A stretch of DNA of 64,000 bases, taken from assembly GCA_934233735.1 (NCBI GenBank), contig CAKQGQ010000001.1:186001-250000 (forward strand), in the 5' to 3' direction. Position 1 is the first letter of the stretch. Each line of letters starts with the position of its first letter. Positions 1 through 8,374 of this stretch are shown piece after piece. The notes under the pieces are model-generated. The model searched no databases. It was not told where the DNA came from and saw only the letters and a list, made by a program, of their open reading frames with translations. The stretch is from an uncultured Clostridia bacterium (lineage in GTDB: Bacteria; Bacillota; Clostridia; Peptostreptococcales; Anaerovoracaceae). A program made the translations under genes and the position numbers.

Positions 1-632
1 TTGATCTTGTTGAAGCCGCTCAGAATGAGGGATTGGATCTTTTAGATTTGCTTATAAACGGATTTGGGGCAGGAAACGACGAACTCGGAAATAATTTTGA
101 TAAAGGAGTTATTTCTTTGCCGGAGCTTATCTATGCCGCAGAAGTTATGAAAAGTGTAACGGGCAGTATTTTGGATATTCTCCAGCTTGATGATGAAAAA
201 AACGGGGAAATTCCGTTCATAAATAGAGGCACTGTTGTGCTTGCAACGGTAGCCGGTGATGTACATGACATAGGAAAGGGTATCGTGGCTTCGACCTTAA
301 AATCTGCCGGATTTCAGGTAATCGACTTAGGAAATGAAGTTCCGGTCGAGAAAATTTTGGAAGAGGCGAAGCGCTACCATGCAGATATTATCGGAACCAG
401 CGCGCTGCTGACATCGACGATGTCGGAACAGAAAAAGCTGGAAAAGCTTTTGAATGAAACAGGAGAACGAGCTTCTTTCATTACAATGGTGGGAGGCGCA
501 CCGTGTACGCAGCGGTGGGCGAAAAAAATCGGAGCAGATGCCTACAGCGAGGATGCTGTAGATGCAGTCAGAGTTGCGATTTCCCTGATTGAAGAAAGAG
601 CGAAAAGAATAAAAAAAGGTGAAAAGAAATGA
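1..632 (+). CDS. Methylamine-type corrinoid protein (5' partial)
   Basis: This is a cobalamin-binding methyl carrier of the MtmC/MtbC/MttC family. It would accept a methyl group from a methylamine methyltransferase and pass it on. The open frame runs in from the left edge (first whole codon at base 3), so the true start lies upstream. An N-terminal helical cap region is followed by a B12-binding domain with the motif DVHDIGKGIV, whose histidine is the family's lower axial cobalt ligand. A later VGGAP segment fits the same fold. The stop overlaps the next gene by four bases (ATGA), which indicates an operon with the activator genes and the pyl genes. The sequence cannot tell which methylamine is used, because the methyltransferase is outside the window. 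Confidence 0.9.
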   Translation, partial: DLVEAAQNEGLDLLDLLINGFGAGNDELGNNFDKGVISLPELIYAAEVMKSVTGSILDILQLDDEKNGEIPFINRGTVVLATVAGDVHDIGKGIVASTLKSAGFQVIDLGNEVPVEKILEEAKRYHADIIGTSALLTSTMSEQKKLEKLLNETGERASFITMVGGAPCTQRWAKKIGADAYSEDAVDAVRVAISLIEERAKRIKKGEKK

Positions 633-1339
633 GACAGCATTTATTCAAGTTTAACGAAAGTGATGCCTACAGCGAAGCCGAACAACGGTTTATCAAGACC
701 TGTGGTTTTGATTTGCAAAAGTCTAAACACCAAAGAATGATGAAAATGGGAGAAAAAGTCAGAGAGGATGGTATTGATGGAATCGAAATCAGAGCTATGC
801 TCTCTTTTTGCGATGCGACGGCATTAAAGGAGGATCGAATCGAAGTAAACGGGGAGGTTTTGACTTTTCCGTATCTCGCACAGATTCCGCGTGAGGCAGT
901 TGTCGGAATCTACTTCTATGGGTTAACGGTCGGAGAATGTTATTTTTCCAGTGAAGAAAATATTATGGATTTCCTGTATGCGGACATATGGGGAACGAAT
1001 TACGTGGACTCTTCCATGAGCCTGCTTCATGAAAAAGTCGAGACGGATATGAAGGAAACCTTTGGAGATGAAAAGGTCTATCTTTCCTGTGAATTCGGAC
1101 CGGGATATTTTGGCATGCCGGTATCCGAGTCGAAGTCTATTATGAAGATTATCGACGGAGAGCAAATCGGAATCAGAGTGAAGGACAGCGGTCTGATTAT
1201 TCCACAGAAGAGCTGCATGGGCTTCTTCTTCGTTTATAATCAGCCGGGAATTGAGGCGGAAGTCGAATGCATGAAGTGCCGGGGCAATTCCAAAGGATGC
1301 GAATTTTGCAGACTCAGACAGCAAAGGGAGGAAGGCTAA
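629..1339 (+). CDS. MetH-activation-domain-like protein, probable corrinoid partner
   Basis: The 236-residue product resembles the family named after the vitamin B12-dependent methionine synthase activation domain, which is often encoded beside methylamine corrinoid proteins. Its specific role is not established. The middle has Gly/Pro-rich segments (CEFGPGYFGMP), and the end carries a Cys-rich CMKCRGNSKGCEFC motif that could bind a metal or an Fe-S cluster. It overlaps the corrinoid gene by four bases and lies two bases before the ferredoxin-ATPase gene. I infer that it helps bind or reactivate the corrinoid protein. The family call is fairly safe; the function is inference. Confidence 0.7.
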   Translation: MRQHLFKFNESDAYSEAEQRFIKTCGFDLQKSKHQRMMKMGEKVREDGIDGIEIRAMLSFCDATALKEDRIEVNGEVLTFPYLAQIPREAVVGIYFYGLTVGECYFSSEENIMDFLYADIWGTNYVDSSMSLLHEKVETDMKETFGDEKVYLSCEFGPGYFGMPVSESKSIMKIIDGEQIGIRVKDSGLIIPQKSCMGFFFVYNQPGIEAEVECMKCRGNSKGCEFCRLRQQREEG

Positions 1340-1340
1340 A

Positions 1341-2963
1341 ATGAAGATAAAGTTTTTGCCGCAGGGAATCGAATGTGAAATTGCTGAAAATCAAACGATT
1401 TTGGAAGCAGCAGTAAAAAACGGTGTCAATATAGACGGAAACTGTGCAGGAAAAGGTACTTGCGGAAAATGCAAGGTAAAAGTAATTTCCGGGGAAACTG
1501 CAATGCCGGAGGGAATGCATACACATTATCAGCTTTCTGAGGCAGAGGTAAAAGGCGGCTGGGTGCTTGCCTGCGCAAGCATTTTAAAGTCCGATGCGGT
1601 TATTGAAGTGCCGGAAACTGATACGACGGCATCCAGAAAGAAAAAACTGATTCACCTTCCGGAAGGTTTTGCTGCTGACTGTGGAGAAAAGGATGCTCTC
1701 GGTGTAGCAGTCGATATCGGAACAACCACGGTTGTGGTAAGCTTTTGGAATCTTCAAACAGGTGCAATGCTGGATGTAGACGCTATGACAAATCCGCAGG
1801 GCGCGTATGGTGCCGATGTTATTTCCAGAATTTCATTTGCAACAGAAAACGAGGGCGGATGCGGCATTCTGCACGCAAAAGTCATCGGTGCGATTAATAC
1901 CGCAGTTGATGCTTTCTGTGAAAAGAATCATTATGAAATCAATCAGGTGAAGAAGTATGCGGTTGTTGGCAATACGACAATGAGCCACCTGTTCCTGAAT
2001 ATAGATCCTTCTTCTCTCGCAGTTGCGCCGTTTGCGCCTGCATTTACGGGTGAAGTTAAAACAGATTGTGAAAAAACAGGCTTGCACGGAAGCGCGGATG
2101 CGCAGGTCATCGTCGTGCCGAACATTGCGGGACATGTAGGCTCGGATATTACGGCAGGTATTATAACGACGGATTTGATGGAGATGGATACGGGGCATTT
2201 GTTTATCGATATCGGAACAAACGGCGAAATTGTTCTTTCCGCGAAGGGCAAGATTACAGCATGTTCTACGGCGGCGGGTCCGGCGTTTGAAGGAAGCTCG
2301 ATTAAATACGGAATGCGTGCGGCTGCGGGGGCAATCGAGCGCGTTTACTTAGATGATGCTGGTGTAAAAATCAGCGTTATCGGCGGTACGAAGCCAATCG
2401 GAATCTGTGGCTCGGGTATTATCGACGCTGTCGGTGAACTGATCCGGACGGGCATTGTCGATAAGTCAGGAAGACTTCTTGGCAGAGAGCGTTTAGCGAA
2501 AAAAGGCATTTCAGAAAAGCTTCTTGCGCATATTGAAGAAAGCGAAGATTCAAACGGTAATGATTTTGTGCTTTTTAGAGGCGAACGCCCGGAAGAAAAT
2601 GTATACATAACGCAGAAAGATGTGCGTGAGGTTCAGCTTGCGAAGGCAGCAATTTCTGCCGGGATTTCAATTATGATGGAAGAAATCGGTCTTGCGAAAG
2701 AAGAAATTGAAAAGGTGAGCGTAGCAGGAGCTTTCGGAAATTATATACGTAACGAAAGCGCGGTGAATATGGGACTTCTGCCGCGTGTGGAACTTGAACG
2801 CATAAAGGCGATTGGCAATTCGGCAGGCGTGGGAGCGGCAATGGTGCTTCTCTCAAGGAAGAGCGAAGAAGAAACCGTTCGTGTATCGGAAATAGTTGAA
2901 CATATTGATTTGGCTGAAAAAAAGAATTTCCAGGATGAATATTTGAAAGGAATGAGATTCTAA
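1341..2963 (+). CDS. Ferredoxin-ASKHA ATPase, corrinoid reductive activator (RACo/RamA-like)
   Basis: This 540-residue protein matches ATP-driven activators that reduce inactive Co(II) corrinoid to Co(I). The N-terminus is a plant-type 2Fe-2S ferredoxin domain with the cysteines of NCAGKGTCGKC near residues 34-44 and a later ACAS cysteine. From about residue 120 an ASKHA (actin-like) ATPase begins with AVDIGTTTVV and repeats the phosphate-loop pattern at FIDIGTNGEI. The domain order matches RACo of acetogens more than archaeal RamA, which has a C-terminal 4Fe-4S domain instead. A GGGAGG-like ribosome site lies just upstream. Its stop overlaps the start of pylB by one base, tying corrinoid reactivation to Pyl synthesis in one transcript. 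Confidence 0.88.
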   Translation: MKIKFLPQGIECEIAENQTILEAAVKNGVNIDGNCAGKGTCGKCKVKVISGETAMPEGMHTHYQLSEAEVKGGWVLACASILKSDAVIEVPETDTTASRKKKLIHLPEGFAADCGEKDALGVAVDIGTTTVVVSFWNLQTGAMLDVDAMTNPQGAYGADVISRISFATENEGGCGILHAKVIGAINTAVDAFCEKNHYEINQVKKYAVVGNTTMSHLFLNIDPSSLAVAPFAPAFTGEVKTDCEKTGLHGSADAQVIVVPNIAGHVGSDITAGIITTDLMEMDTGHLFIDIGTNGEIVLSAKGKITACSTAAGPAFEGSSIKYGMRAAAGAIERVYLDDAGVKISVIGGTKPIGICGSGIIDAVGELIRTGIVDKSGRLLGRERLAKKGISEKLLAHIEESEDSNGNDFVLFRGERPEENVYITQKDVREVQLAKAAISAGISIMMEEIGLAKEEIEKVSVAGAFGNYIRNESAVNMGLLPRVELERIKAIGNSAGVGAAMVLLSRKSEEETVRVSEIVEHIDLAEKKNFQDEYLKGMRF

Positions 2964-3952
2964 TGACGAAAAAGGAAATCGTTCGGCTCCTCGAAACCGA
3001 GGACGGAGAAGAAATTGCGCGTCTCTTTGCGAAAGCGAGAGAAATCCGAAGAGAAAATCAAGGAAACAAGATTTTTGCATATGGGTTCGTATACTTTACG
3101 ACCTATTGCAGAAACAACTGCAATTTCTGTTATTACAGAAAATCCAACGATATTGAGCGCTACCGGAAGTCCAAGGAAGAGATTCTTGCGACATCCAAGG
3201 CATTGATTGACTCCGGCGTCAATTTGATTGACCTTACGATGGGAGAAGATCCGAAATACCATGCGGAAGAATTTGAGACAGTTGCAGAGATTATTCGTAC
3301 CATTAAGAACGAATATGACACGCCGATTATGATTTCACCGGGTGTGGTTTCCGATGCAGTCATTGACAAATTGAAAGCGGCGGGGGCAGACTGGTATGCC
3401 GTCTATCAGGAAACGCATAACCGTAAGCTGTTTGAAAAGCTTAGAGTGAATCAAAGCTATGACGAGAGAATGCATGCGAAGCTCTATGCTCGCGAAATCG
3501 GCATGAAGATTGAAGAAGGACTTTTGGCAGGAGTTGGTGAGACAACAGAGGACATTGCTGAGTCCCTTGAAATTATGGGCAAAATCGGTGCACAGCAGGT
3601 AAGAGTTATGAGCTTTGTTCCGCAGGAAGGAAGTCCGATGGAAGGCTGCTCGACACCGGACAGAATGCTGGAACTGAAAATTATCGCTTTAATGCGTATC
3701 CTGTATCCGAAGGCGTTGATTCCGGCATCTCTGGATGTAGACGGAATTGATGGTCTTGAGGACAGAATCAATGCCGGCGCAAATCTCATTACATCCATTA
3801 TTCCGCCGAAATCCGGATTCATGGGCGTTGCGCATAATACGCTGGATGTCGACGAGGGTGGAAGAACCGTTGCAGAGGCGAAAGTGATTTTGGGAAGAAT
3901 GGGTCTTCGCGTGGCAACACGGGAAGAATATAAAGAATATATCGGAGTGTAA
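2963..3952 (+). CDS. pylB: Methylornithine synthase PylB
   Basis: PylB is the radical SAM mutase that converts lysine to 3-methylornithine, the first step of pyrrolysine synthesis. The radical SAM CxxxCxxC motif is present at C49, C53 and C56 (TTYCRNNCNFCYY). The length of 329 residues is normal, and the biotin-synthase-like barrel features (MGEDPKY, GLLAGVGET) are visible. It begins on the last base of the activator gene and is followed after four bases by pylC. The presence of pylC, pylD, pylS parts and tRNA-Pyl next door removes most doubt with other BioB-like proteins such as HydE. Confidence 0.95.
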   Translation: MTKKEIVRLLETEDGEEIARLFAKAREIRRENQGNKIFAYGFVYFTTYCRNNCNFCYYRKSNDIERYRKSKEEILATSKALIDSGVNLIDLTMGEDPKYHAEEFETVAEIIRTIKNEYDTPIMISPGVVSDAVIDKLKAAGADWYAVYQETHNRKLFEKLRVNQSYDERMHAKLYAREIGMKIEEGLLAGVGETTEDIAESLEIMGKIGAQQVRVMSFVPQEGSPMEGCSTPDRMLELKIIALMRILYPKALIPASLDVDGIDGLEDRINAGANLITSIIPPKSGFMGVAHNTLDVDEGGRTVAEAKVILGRMGLRVATREEYKEYIGV

Positions 3953-3956
3953 AACT

Positions 3957-5081
3957 ATGAAAGCTGCAATTGTAGGCGGAAAACTTCAGGGTACGGAAGC
4001 GGTGTATTTAGCAGCACTTGCGGGAATCGAAAGTATTCTGATTGATAAGAACCCGGAAGTTCCGGCTTCCGGATTTTGCGACGAGTTTGTGTGCGGCGAC
4101 ATTATCGCTGAAGATGCACAGGTAATCGAAGCGTTAAAACGGGCGGATTTCGTCCTGCCCGCAAATGAAAACAGCGAGGTTCTCGAGGCCATCCGAAAAA
4201 TTTCGGAAAGAGAAGGGTTAAAGCTTGCCTTCGATTTCGATGCTTATGCGGTTTCAAGTTCCAAAATTTTATCGGACAAGCTCTTTCATGAAAACGGAGT
4301 TCCGGCACCCGTCTATTACCCGCAAGGGGAGCCGCCGTATATCATTAAACCATCAGGGGAGAGCGGTTCGGCGGGAGTCAGACTGGTGCAGACGCGTGAA
4401 GAGGTCGAAGCCTTCATGGCGCAGTGCGAGAATCCGGAAAACTGGATTGCTCAGGAATATCTGGAAGGACCGTCGTTTTCGATTGAAGTCATCGGAAACG
4501 GCAGAGATTACCGTACTTATGAAATTACACAGATTCACATGGACGATGTGTATGATTGCTGTATGGTGACAGCACCGTGTGAAATCGGTGAGGAAAAAGA
4601 GCGGGAGTTTGCTGAAATCGGAGAAAAAATTGCACGGCTTTTGAATCTGAAAGGTATTATGGATGTTGAGGTCATTGATGACGGAAGAGGTCTGAAGGTA
4701 CTCGAAATTGACGCAAGAATCCCGAGTCAGACGCCGATTGCGGTTTATTATTCCTCAGGCAATAATCTTTTCGCAGAGCTTGCAGATATTGCATTGTACG
4801 GCGAGTTCCGCCATGAAAAGAAGGGTGAAAGAAAATATTGCGCTTATGAGCATTATCAGATAAAAGACGGCAGACTTATGCGAGAAGGTGAACATTCGAT
4901 GGCAAGTGCAAAAGCTTTGTCGGTGCGAAAAAATATCTTTGAATCCGATGTGGTAATTTCGGATTTTGTCTCTGAAAACGAGTCATTTAAGGGTATTTTT
5001 GTAAATTGGGCGGATGATATCAAAGCGCTTGAGAAAAAGCGTCAGGCGCTGAAAGAGAGCCTTGAGAAGCTGACAAAATAG
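3957..5081 (+). CDS. pylC: 3-methylornithine--L-lysine ligase PylC
   Basis: PylC joins 3-methylornithine to the epsilon-amine of a second lysine using ATP. The 374-residue protein has an N-terminal Rossmann-like region and an ATP-grasp domain with the glycine loop KPSGESGSAGV near residues 124-134 and metal-binding acidic residues around VLEIDARIPSQ. It sits between pylB and pylSc. The gene ends in TAG. Reading through would add eight codons before a TAA at 5106-5108, so readthrough would change little. The call rests on motif content plus cassette context. Confidence 0.94.
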   Translation: MKAAIVGGKLQGTEAVYLAALAGIESILIDKNPEVPASGFCDEFVCGDIIAEDAQVIEALKRADFVLPANENSEVLEAIRKISEREGLKLAFDFDAYAVSSSKILSDKLFHENGVPAPVYYPQGEPPYIIKPSGESGSAGVRLVQTREEVEAFMAQCENPENWIAQEYLEGPSFSIEVIGNGRDYRTYEITQIHMDDVYDCCMVTAPCEIGEEKEREFAEIGEKIARLLNLKGIMDVEVIDDGRGLKVLEIDARIPSQTPIAVYYSSGNNLFAELADIALYGEFRHEKKGERKYCAYEHYQIKDGRLMREGEHSMASAKALSVRKNIFESDVVISDFVSENESFKGIFVNWADDIKALEKKRQALKESLEKLTK

Positions 5082-5124
5082 GCATATGAGCATCGAAACC
5101 GAAAATAAGAAAGCAGGAGATTCT

Positions 5125-5961
5125 ATGGAAAAGTTTACGGTAACACAGCGGGAGCGTCTGGCAGAACTTGATGCGGCTCCGGACATTTTAGATATGGAAT
5201 TTGATACAACCGAGGCACGTAATGCCGAGTTTCGTAAGATAGAGACTTCCATGGCGAAGGCTGCCCGTGAGAGACTGAAAGATTTAGTAGAGGACAGAAA
5301 AATAACCTTTACCGAGGAAGTATCACGAAAACTTCAGGACTGGCTGATACGCGACGGCTACACGAAGGTCAGCACGCCGACGATCATCACTCGTCAAATG
5401 CTTGAAAAAATGACAATCGACGAGTTTCATCACCTTTCTGAACAGGTTTTTTGGCTGGACAGAAAACGCTGCCTGCGTCCGATGCTCGCGCCAAACCTGT
5501 ATGTTATGATGCGCGAACTAAAGAGAATCACGAATGAGCCTGTGAAAATTTTTGAAATCGGCTCCTGCTTCCGAAAGGAGTCGCAAGGAGCCAAGCACAT
5601 GAACGAGTTCACCATGCTGAACTGTGTGGAGCTTGGTGTTATCGAGGACGGTAAACAGGTGGAAGCTCTCAAGGAGATGGCACATTCCGCGATGGCAGCA
5701 CTCGGAATTGAGGACTACGAATTAGTTGTTGAGGAATCGACGGTATACGGAAGCACGGTTGACATCGAAATCGACGGAATCGAGGTTGCTTCCGGCTCCT
5801 ACGGCCCACATTTTCTGGATAAGCAGTGGGGCGTTTTCGACACTTGGGTCGGAATCGGCTTTGGCGTAGAAAGACTTGCTATGGCTATGAGCAAAAGCAA
5901 AACGATTAAACGCTATGGAAGAAGCATTTCCTTTATTGATGGACAGCCGTTAAATATTTAA
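5125..5961 (+). CDS. pylSc: Pyrrolysyl-tRNA synthetase catalytic subunit PylSc
   Basis: This is the catalytic domain of pyrrolysyl-tRNA synthetase, separate from its tRNA-binding N-domain as in Desulfitobacterium. Class II motif 2 is seen at FEIGSCFRKESQGAKHMNEF, and motif 3 at GIGFGVERLAM. The substrate pocket stretch LRPMLAPNLY and the sequence GPHFLD are family hallmarks. I choose the ATG at 5125 because AGGAGA lies five bases upstream and the protein then aligns with remembered PylSc N-termini; an in-frame ATG at 5086 lacks a good ribosome site. The length is 278 residues. The partner PylSn is at 6901-7227, beyond pylD and the tRNA. Confidence 0.95.
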   Translation: MEKFTVTQRERLAELDAAPDILDMEFDTTEARNAEFRKIETSMAKAARERLKDLVEDRKITFTEEVSRKLQDWLIRDGYTKVSTPTIITRQMLEKMTIDEFHHLSEQVFWLDRKRCLRPMLAPNLYVMMRELKRITNEPVKIFEIGSCFRKESQGAKHMNEFTMLNCVELGVIEDGKQVEALKEMAHSAMAALGIEDYELVVEESTVYGSTVDIEIDGIEVASGSYGPHFLDKQWGVFDTWVGIGFGVERLAMAMSKSKTIKRYGRSISFIDGQPLNI

Positions 5962-5975
5962 AAGAGGATGAAACG

Positions 5976-6785
5976 ATGACGAGACTGGTTACTGAGTGGG
6001 TAAGCCCCATGCTGGATGGCATGACAGAATATAATCGAAACTTGAAGGAGCGGACAGGCGTTGATTTAAGCGGTCTTGCTGCCGGAATCTTTAATGCTTC
6101 CGAGGAAAAGATGAAAACGCTTCGAAAGGAAGTTCTTGTCGGTGTCGTTCCGATTACGCAGGGAGAAGGCATTATCGGTGATTTTGCGGAAGCAGTGGCG
6201 GCGATTATCGCATCCATGGGCTTTCGTGCGCTGGTAACCGAGCATACAGATGTGGACGGTATTTACGAGGCATACGGAAAGGGATGCAGCATTTTGTTCT
6301 TTGCTGATGATACGCGCTATTTGGCTTTAAATATCGCAGAAAATCGTGCAGCGGACAATAACTACTGCACCGCGCTTGGTTACATTTCAGTTTTAGAAAA
6401 AATGATGAGACGCAAGGGAAAAACGATGGCGGAAGAAACGATTTTAGTTATCGGTCATGGAATCGTAGGAAAAGAAGCGGTAAAAATCTTAAAAGCAAGG
6501 AATCTTTCATTCTGTGTTTACGACAAGGAGGAAACCGCGCTTGAAGGTGCTGATTTTGACTTGCTTTCGAGTAGAGATGAAATAAAAAATTACAAATATA
6601 TTTTGGACTTCACGAATGAAGGACGGTGGCTTCGTGCTGATGAGATTTCAGCGTCTTCACTTTATGCGAGTCCCGGAGTTCCGTGTTCTTTAGACGAAAA
6701 AGCAAAAATAATGCTTGCAAAAAACGCAGTTTATGATAACCTAGAAATAGGCACTGCTGTAATGCTGGGAGATGCGGTTTTATAG
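5976..6785 (+). CDS. pylD: Pyrrolysine biosynthesis dehydrogenase PylD
   Basis: PylD oxidises the PylC product, which then cyclises to pyrrolysine. The 269-residue length is typical. A C-terminal NAD-binding Rossmann fold is marked by LVIGHGIVGKEAVKIL, while the N-terminal half (MTRLVTEWVSPMLDGM) matches PylD-specific sequence. A GAGG ribosome site precedes the ATG. The gene stops at TAG, 19 bases before tRNA-Pyl; translational readthrough would run across the tRNA gene to a TGA at 6888-6890. The gene is in the middle of the cassette, between the two halves of PylS. Confidence 0.94.
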   Translation: MTRLVTEWVSPMLDGMTEYNRNLKERTGVDLSGLAAGIFNASEEKMKTLRKEVLVGVVPITQGEGIIGDFAEAVAAIIASMGFRALVTEHTDVDGIYEAYGKGCSILFFADDTRYLALNIAENRAADNNYCTALGYISVLEKMMRRKGKTMAEETILVIGHGIVGKEAVKILKARNLSFCVYDKEETALEGADFDLLSSRDEIKNYKYILDFTNEGRWLRADEISASSLYASPGVPCSLDEKAKIMLAKNAVYDNLEIGTAVMLGDAVL

Positions 6786-6804
6786 GCAGTTGTTTTCATG
6801 ATGT

Positions 6805-6876
6805 GGGGTGCGGATCGGATGGATCGCATAGACTCTAAATCTATACAGCCGGGTGAAACTCCCGGGCACCTCGCCA
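6805..6876 (+). tRNA. pylT: tRNA-Pyl, CUA anticodon (amber suppressor)
   Basis: The 72-base sequence folds as a pyrrolysine tRNA. The acceptor stem is 6805-6811 with 6866-6872 (one G-U), followed by G and an encoded CCA at 6874-6876. A single base separates acceptor and D stems. The D stem is GATC/GATC around a five-base loop. The anticodon stem ATAGA/TCTAT encloses CTCTAAA with anticodon CTA at 6835-6837; a C-A mismatch and a G-C pair extend it. The variable loop is very short. The T loop is TGAAACT without TTC. All these oddities are known for tRNA-Pyl, and the gene lies within the pyl cluster. A run of eight Ts follows at once and may end some transcripts. Confidence 0.96.
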
Positions 6877-6900
6877 TTTTTTTTCAGTGAGGCAGTATAT

Positions 6901-7227
6901 ATGTCAGACAGTAAGAAACGATATTACAGAAAAAATGTGGAGCTGTTCATTTTGCTCGATAAAATGAAACTGTGGCCATCCCGCGAGGGCGTTCTGCACG
7001 GAATCCGTGAAATCGAAAAGCACGGAAATTATGCGATTATAACGACGCATTGCGGAAAGTCCTTTCAGGTCTACAACTCCAGAAATTCCAGAGCGGCCAG
7101 ATGGCTGCGAAACAAATGGGCGGTTAAGCCGTGCGAAAAATGTAAAGTTCCGGACTGGAAACTCGAAAAATATTCGAAAACTTTTTTTGATTCCCATTAT
7201 GGGAGTGATTTGACGCATAAAAAGTAA
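6901..7227 (+). CDS. pylSn: Pyrrolysyl-tRNA synthetase N-terminal tRNA-binding subunit PylSn
   Basis: PylSn is the small protein that grips tRNA-Pyl at its T and variable loops and assists PylSc. The ATG at 6901 is chosen because it follows GTGAGG and starts MSDSKKRYYRKN, giving 108 residues, the usual PylSn size. Upstream extension of the frame would enter the tRNA gene. Basic residues dominate the N-terminus. A histidine near residue 40 and the cysteines of THCGKSF and CEKC are placed to form the zinc site known in the PylS N-domain. It is the last gene of the cassette and is followed by a terminator at 7228-7256. Confidence 0.93.
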   Translation: MSDSKKRYYRKNVELFILLDKMKLWPSREGVLHGIREIEKHGNYAIITTHCGKSFQVYNSRNSRAARWLRNKWAVKPCEKCKVPDWKLEKYSKTFFDSHYGSDLTHKK

Positions 7228-7256
7228 TACGCCGCTTTCCGAAGGCGGTATTTTTT
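7228..7256 (+). terminator. Terminator ending the pyl cassette
   Basis: A stem of CCGCTTT (7232-7238) pairs with AAGGCGG (7242-7248), with one T-G pair and a three-base loop, and is followed by TATTTTTT. It closes the transcript just after pylSn. The next gene starts 14 bases later. Confidence 0.8.
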
Positions 7257-7269
7257 AAGGGTGAAGATT

Positions 7270-8280
7270 ATGTTCTTAATAGTATGGTATTATACGGTAA
7301 TGATTGGCTGTTATATTATAGCATCCAAGCTCAGAAGCAGGAGAGAAAAGCTTGAAGCTCCAGTGAATCAAGGACTTACCGGCATGATGTATTTCATCGT
7401 ATTCATAATGGGAATTCGAATGGGATCAAACGAGCAGATCATATCAAATCTCGGCACGATCGGAATTCAGGCTGTCGTCATCAGCGTACTTACAATTGTG
7501 TTCAGTCTGCTTTTTGTTACGATTATGCGTAAAATAATGAAGATTGACAAATACGGAGACAGCATTGCTGCTGCCCATTCAAATGACAGTACACCGGCAA
7601 TGGCGGAAGTCGAGGAATTTCTTGAAAAGGAAGAAGCCTCAAAGGCAAGTGAAAACTTGAAAACGACGCTGTACATCGCGATCGATGTTGTGATTGCAAT
7701 GCTTATCGGCTTTTTTGCAATCAGGCGGATATTTGCCGGTAAATATGAGGTTTTCGATACGGCGACCTCCAACGCAATTGTAGTGGGTCTGAGCATAATG
7801 GTAGGATTCGTAGGTCTCAGTCTTGGGCTGGACGGAACGGTTATATCCAAACTGAAAGAAACCGGCATAAAGGTTCTGATCGTTCCGATAATGCTGATTC
7901 TCGGAACATCCTTTGCGGGAGTTGTATTTTCAATGATAACGGAATTCAGTGTGAAAGAGGCACTGGCGATTTCCTGGGGATTCGGCTGGTATACCTATGC
8001 GCCCGGAATCATAGCGGAGGCGGGGTATGTAATCGCAAGCGCGGTTTCGTTCCTGCATAATGTAATCAGAGAAACAATCGGAATTATCGGAATTCCGCTT
8101 TTCGCACAGAAATTCGGTTATCTTGAGGCGACAACCGTTCCGGGAATTGCTTCGATGGATGTATGCATGCCAATCATTGAAAGATCCTGCAGACAGGATA
8201 CCATCGTATACGGATTCTGCAACGGGCTTTTGACATCACTTGTGTGTTCATTCGGGGTGCCGCTTGTAATTGCATTGTAA
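7270..8280 (+). CDS. lysO: LysO-type lysine exporter (DUF340 family)
   Basis: The product is a membrane protein of the LysO (YbjE) family, which exports L-lysine in Escherichia coli. It has about eight hydrophobic segments, with a first group up to about residue 90, a charged loop near residues 100-125 (EEFLEKEEASKASE), and a second group that includes the conserved SWGFGWYTYAPG and SVSFLHN-like parts. The ATG at 7270 is preferred (336 residues), since AAGGGTG at 7257-7263 is correctly spaced for it; an in-frame GTG at 7261 is inside that site. It stands alone between two terminators, directly downstream of the pyrrolysine genes. Substrate specificity is inferred from the family. Confidence 0.82.
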   Translation: MFLIVWYYTVMIGCYIIASKLRSRREKLEAPVNQGLTGMMYFIVFIMGIRMGSNEQIISNLGTIGIQAVVISVLTIVFSLLFVTIMRKIMKIDKYGDSIAAAHSNDSTPAMAEVEEFLEKEEASKASENLKTTLYIAIDVVIAMLIGFFAIRRIFAGKYEVFDTATSNAIVVGLSIMVGFVGLSLGLDGTVISKLKETGIKVLIVPIMLILGTSFAGVVFSMITEFSVKEALAISWGFGWYTYAPGIIAEAGYVIASAVSFLHNVIRETIGIIGIPLFAQKFGYLEATTVPGIASMDVCMPIIERSCRQDTIVYGFCNGLLTSLVCSFGVPLVIAL

Positions 8281-8300
8281 AAGCCACCCGAATTCCATGA

Positions 8301-8348
8301 AAAAAGGTTGTACATTTAAGCAATGACACTTAAGAGTACAACCTTTTT
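8301..8348. terminator. Bidirectional terminator between lysO and lexA
   Basis: A nearly perfect 20-base inverted repeat (8301-8320 with 8329-8348) has A5 on the left and T5 on the right, so it can end both converging transcripts. Confidence 0.88.
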
Positions 8349-8374
8349 AAATACAATCTTTATTTTTATATGCA

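Noticed and set aside
5086..5124. The earlier ATG of PylSc at 5086
   Set aside because: It lacks a good ribosome site and adds 13 residues not expected in the family.
6853..6900. Upstream extension of the PylSn frame
   Set aside because: It would start inside the tRNA-Pyl gene. The ATG at 6901 has a ribosome site and gives the normal protein length.
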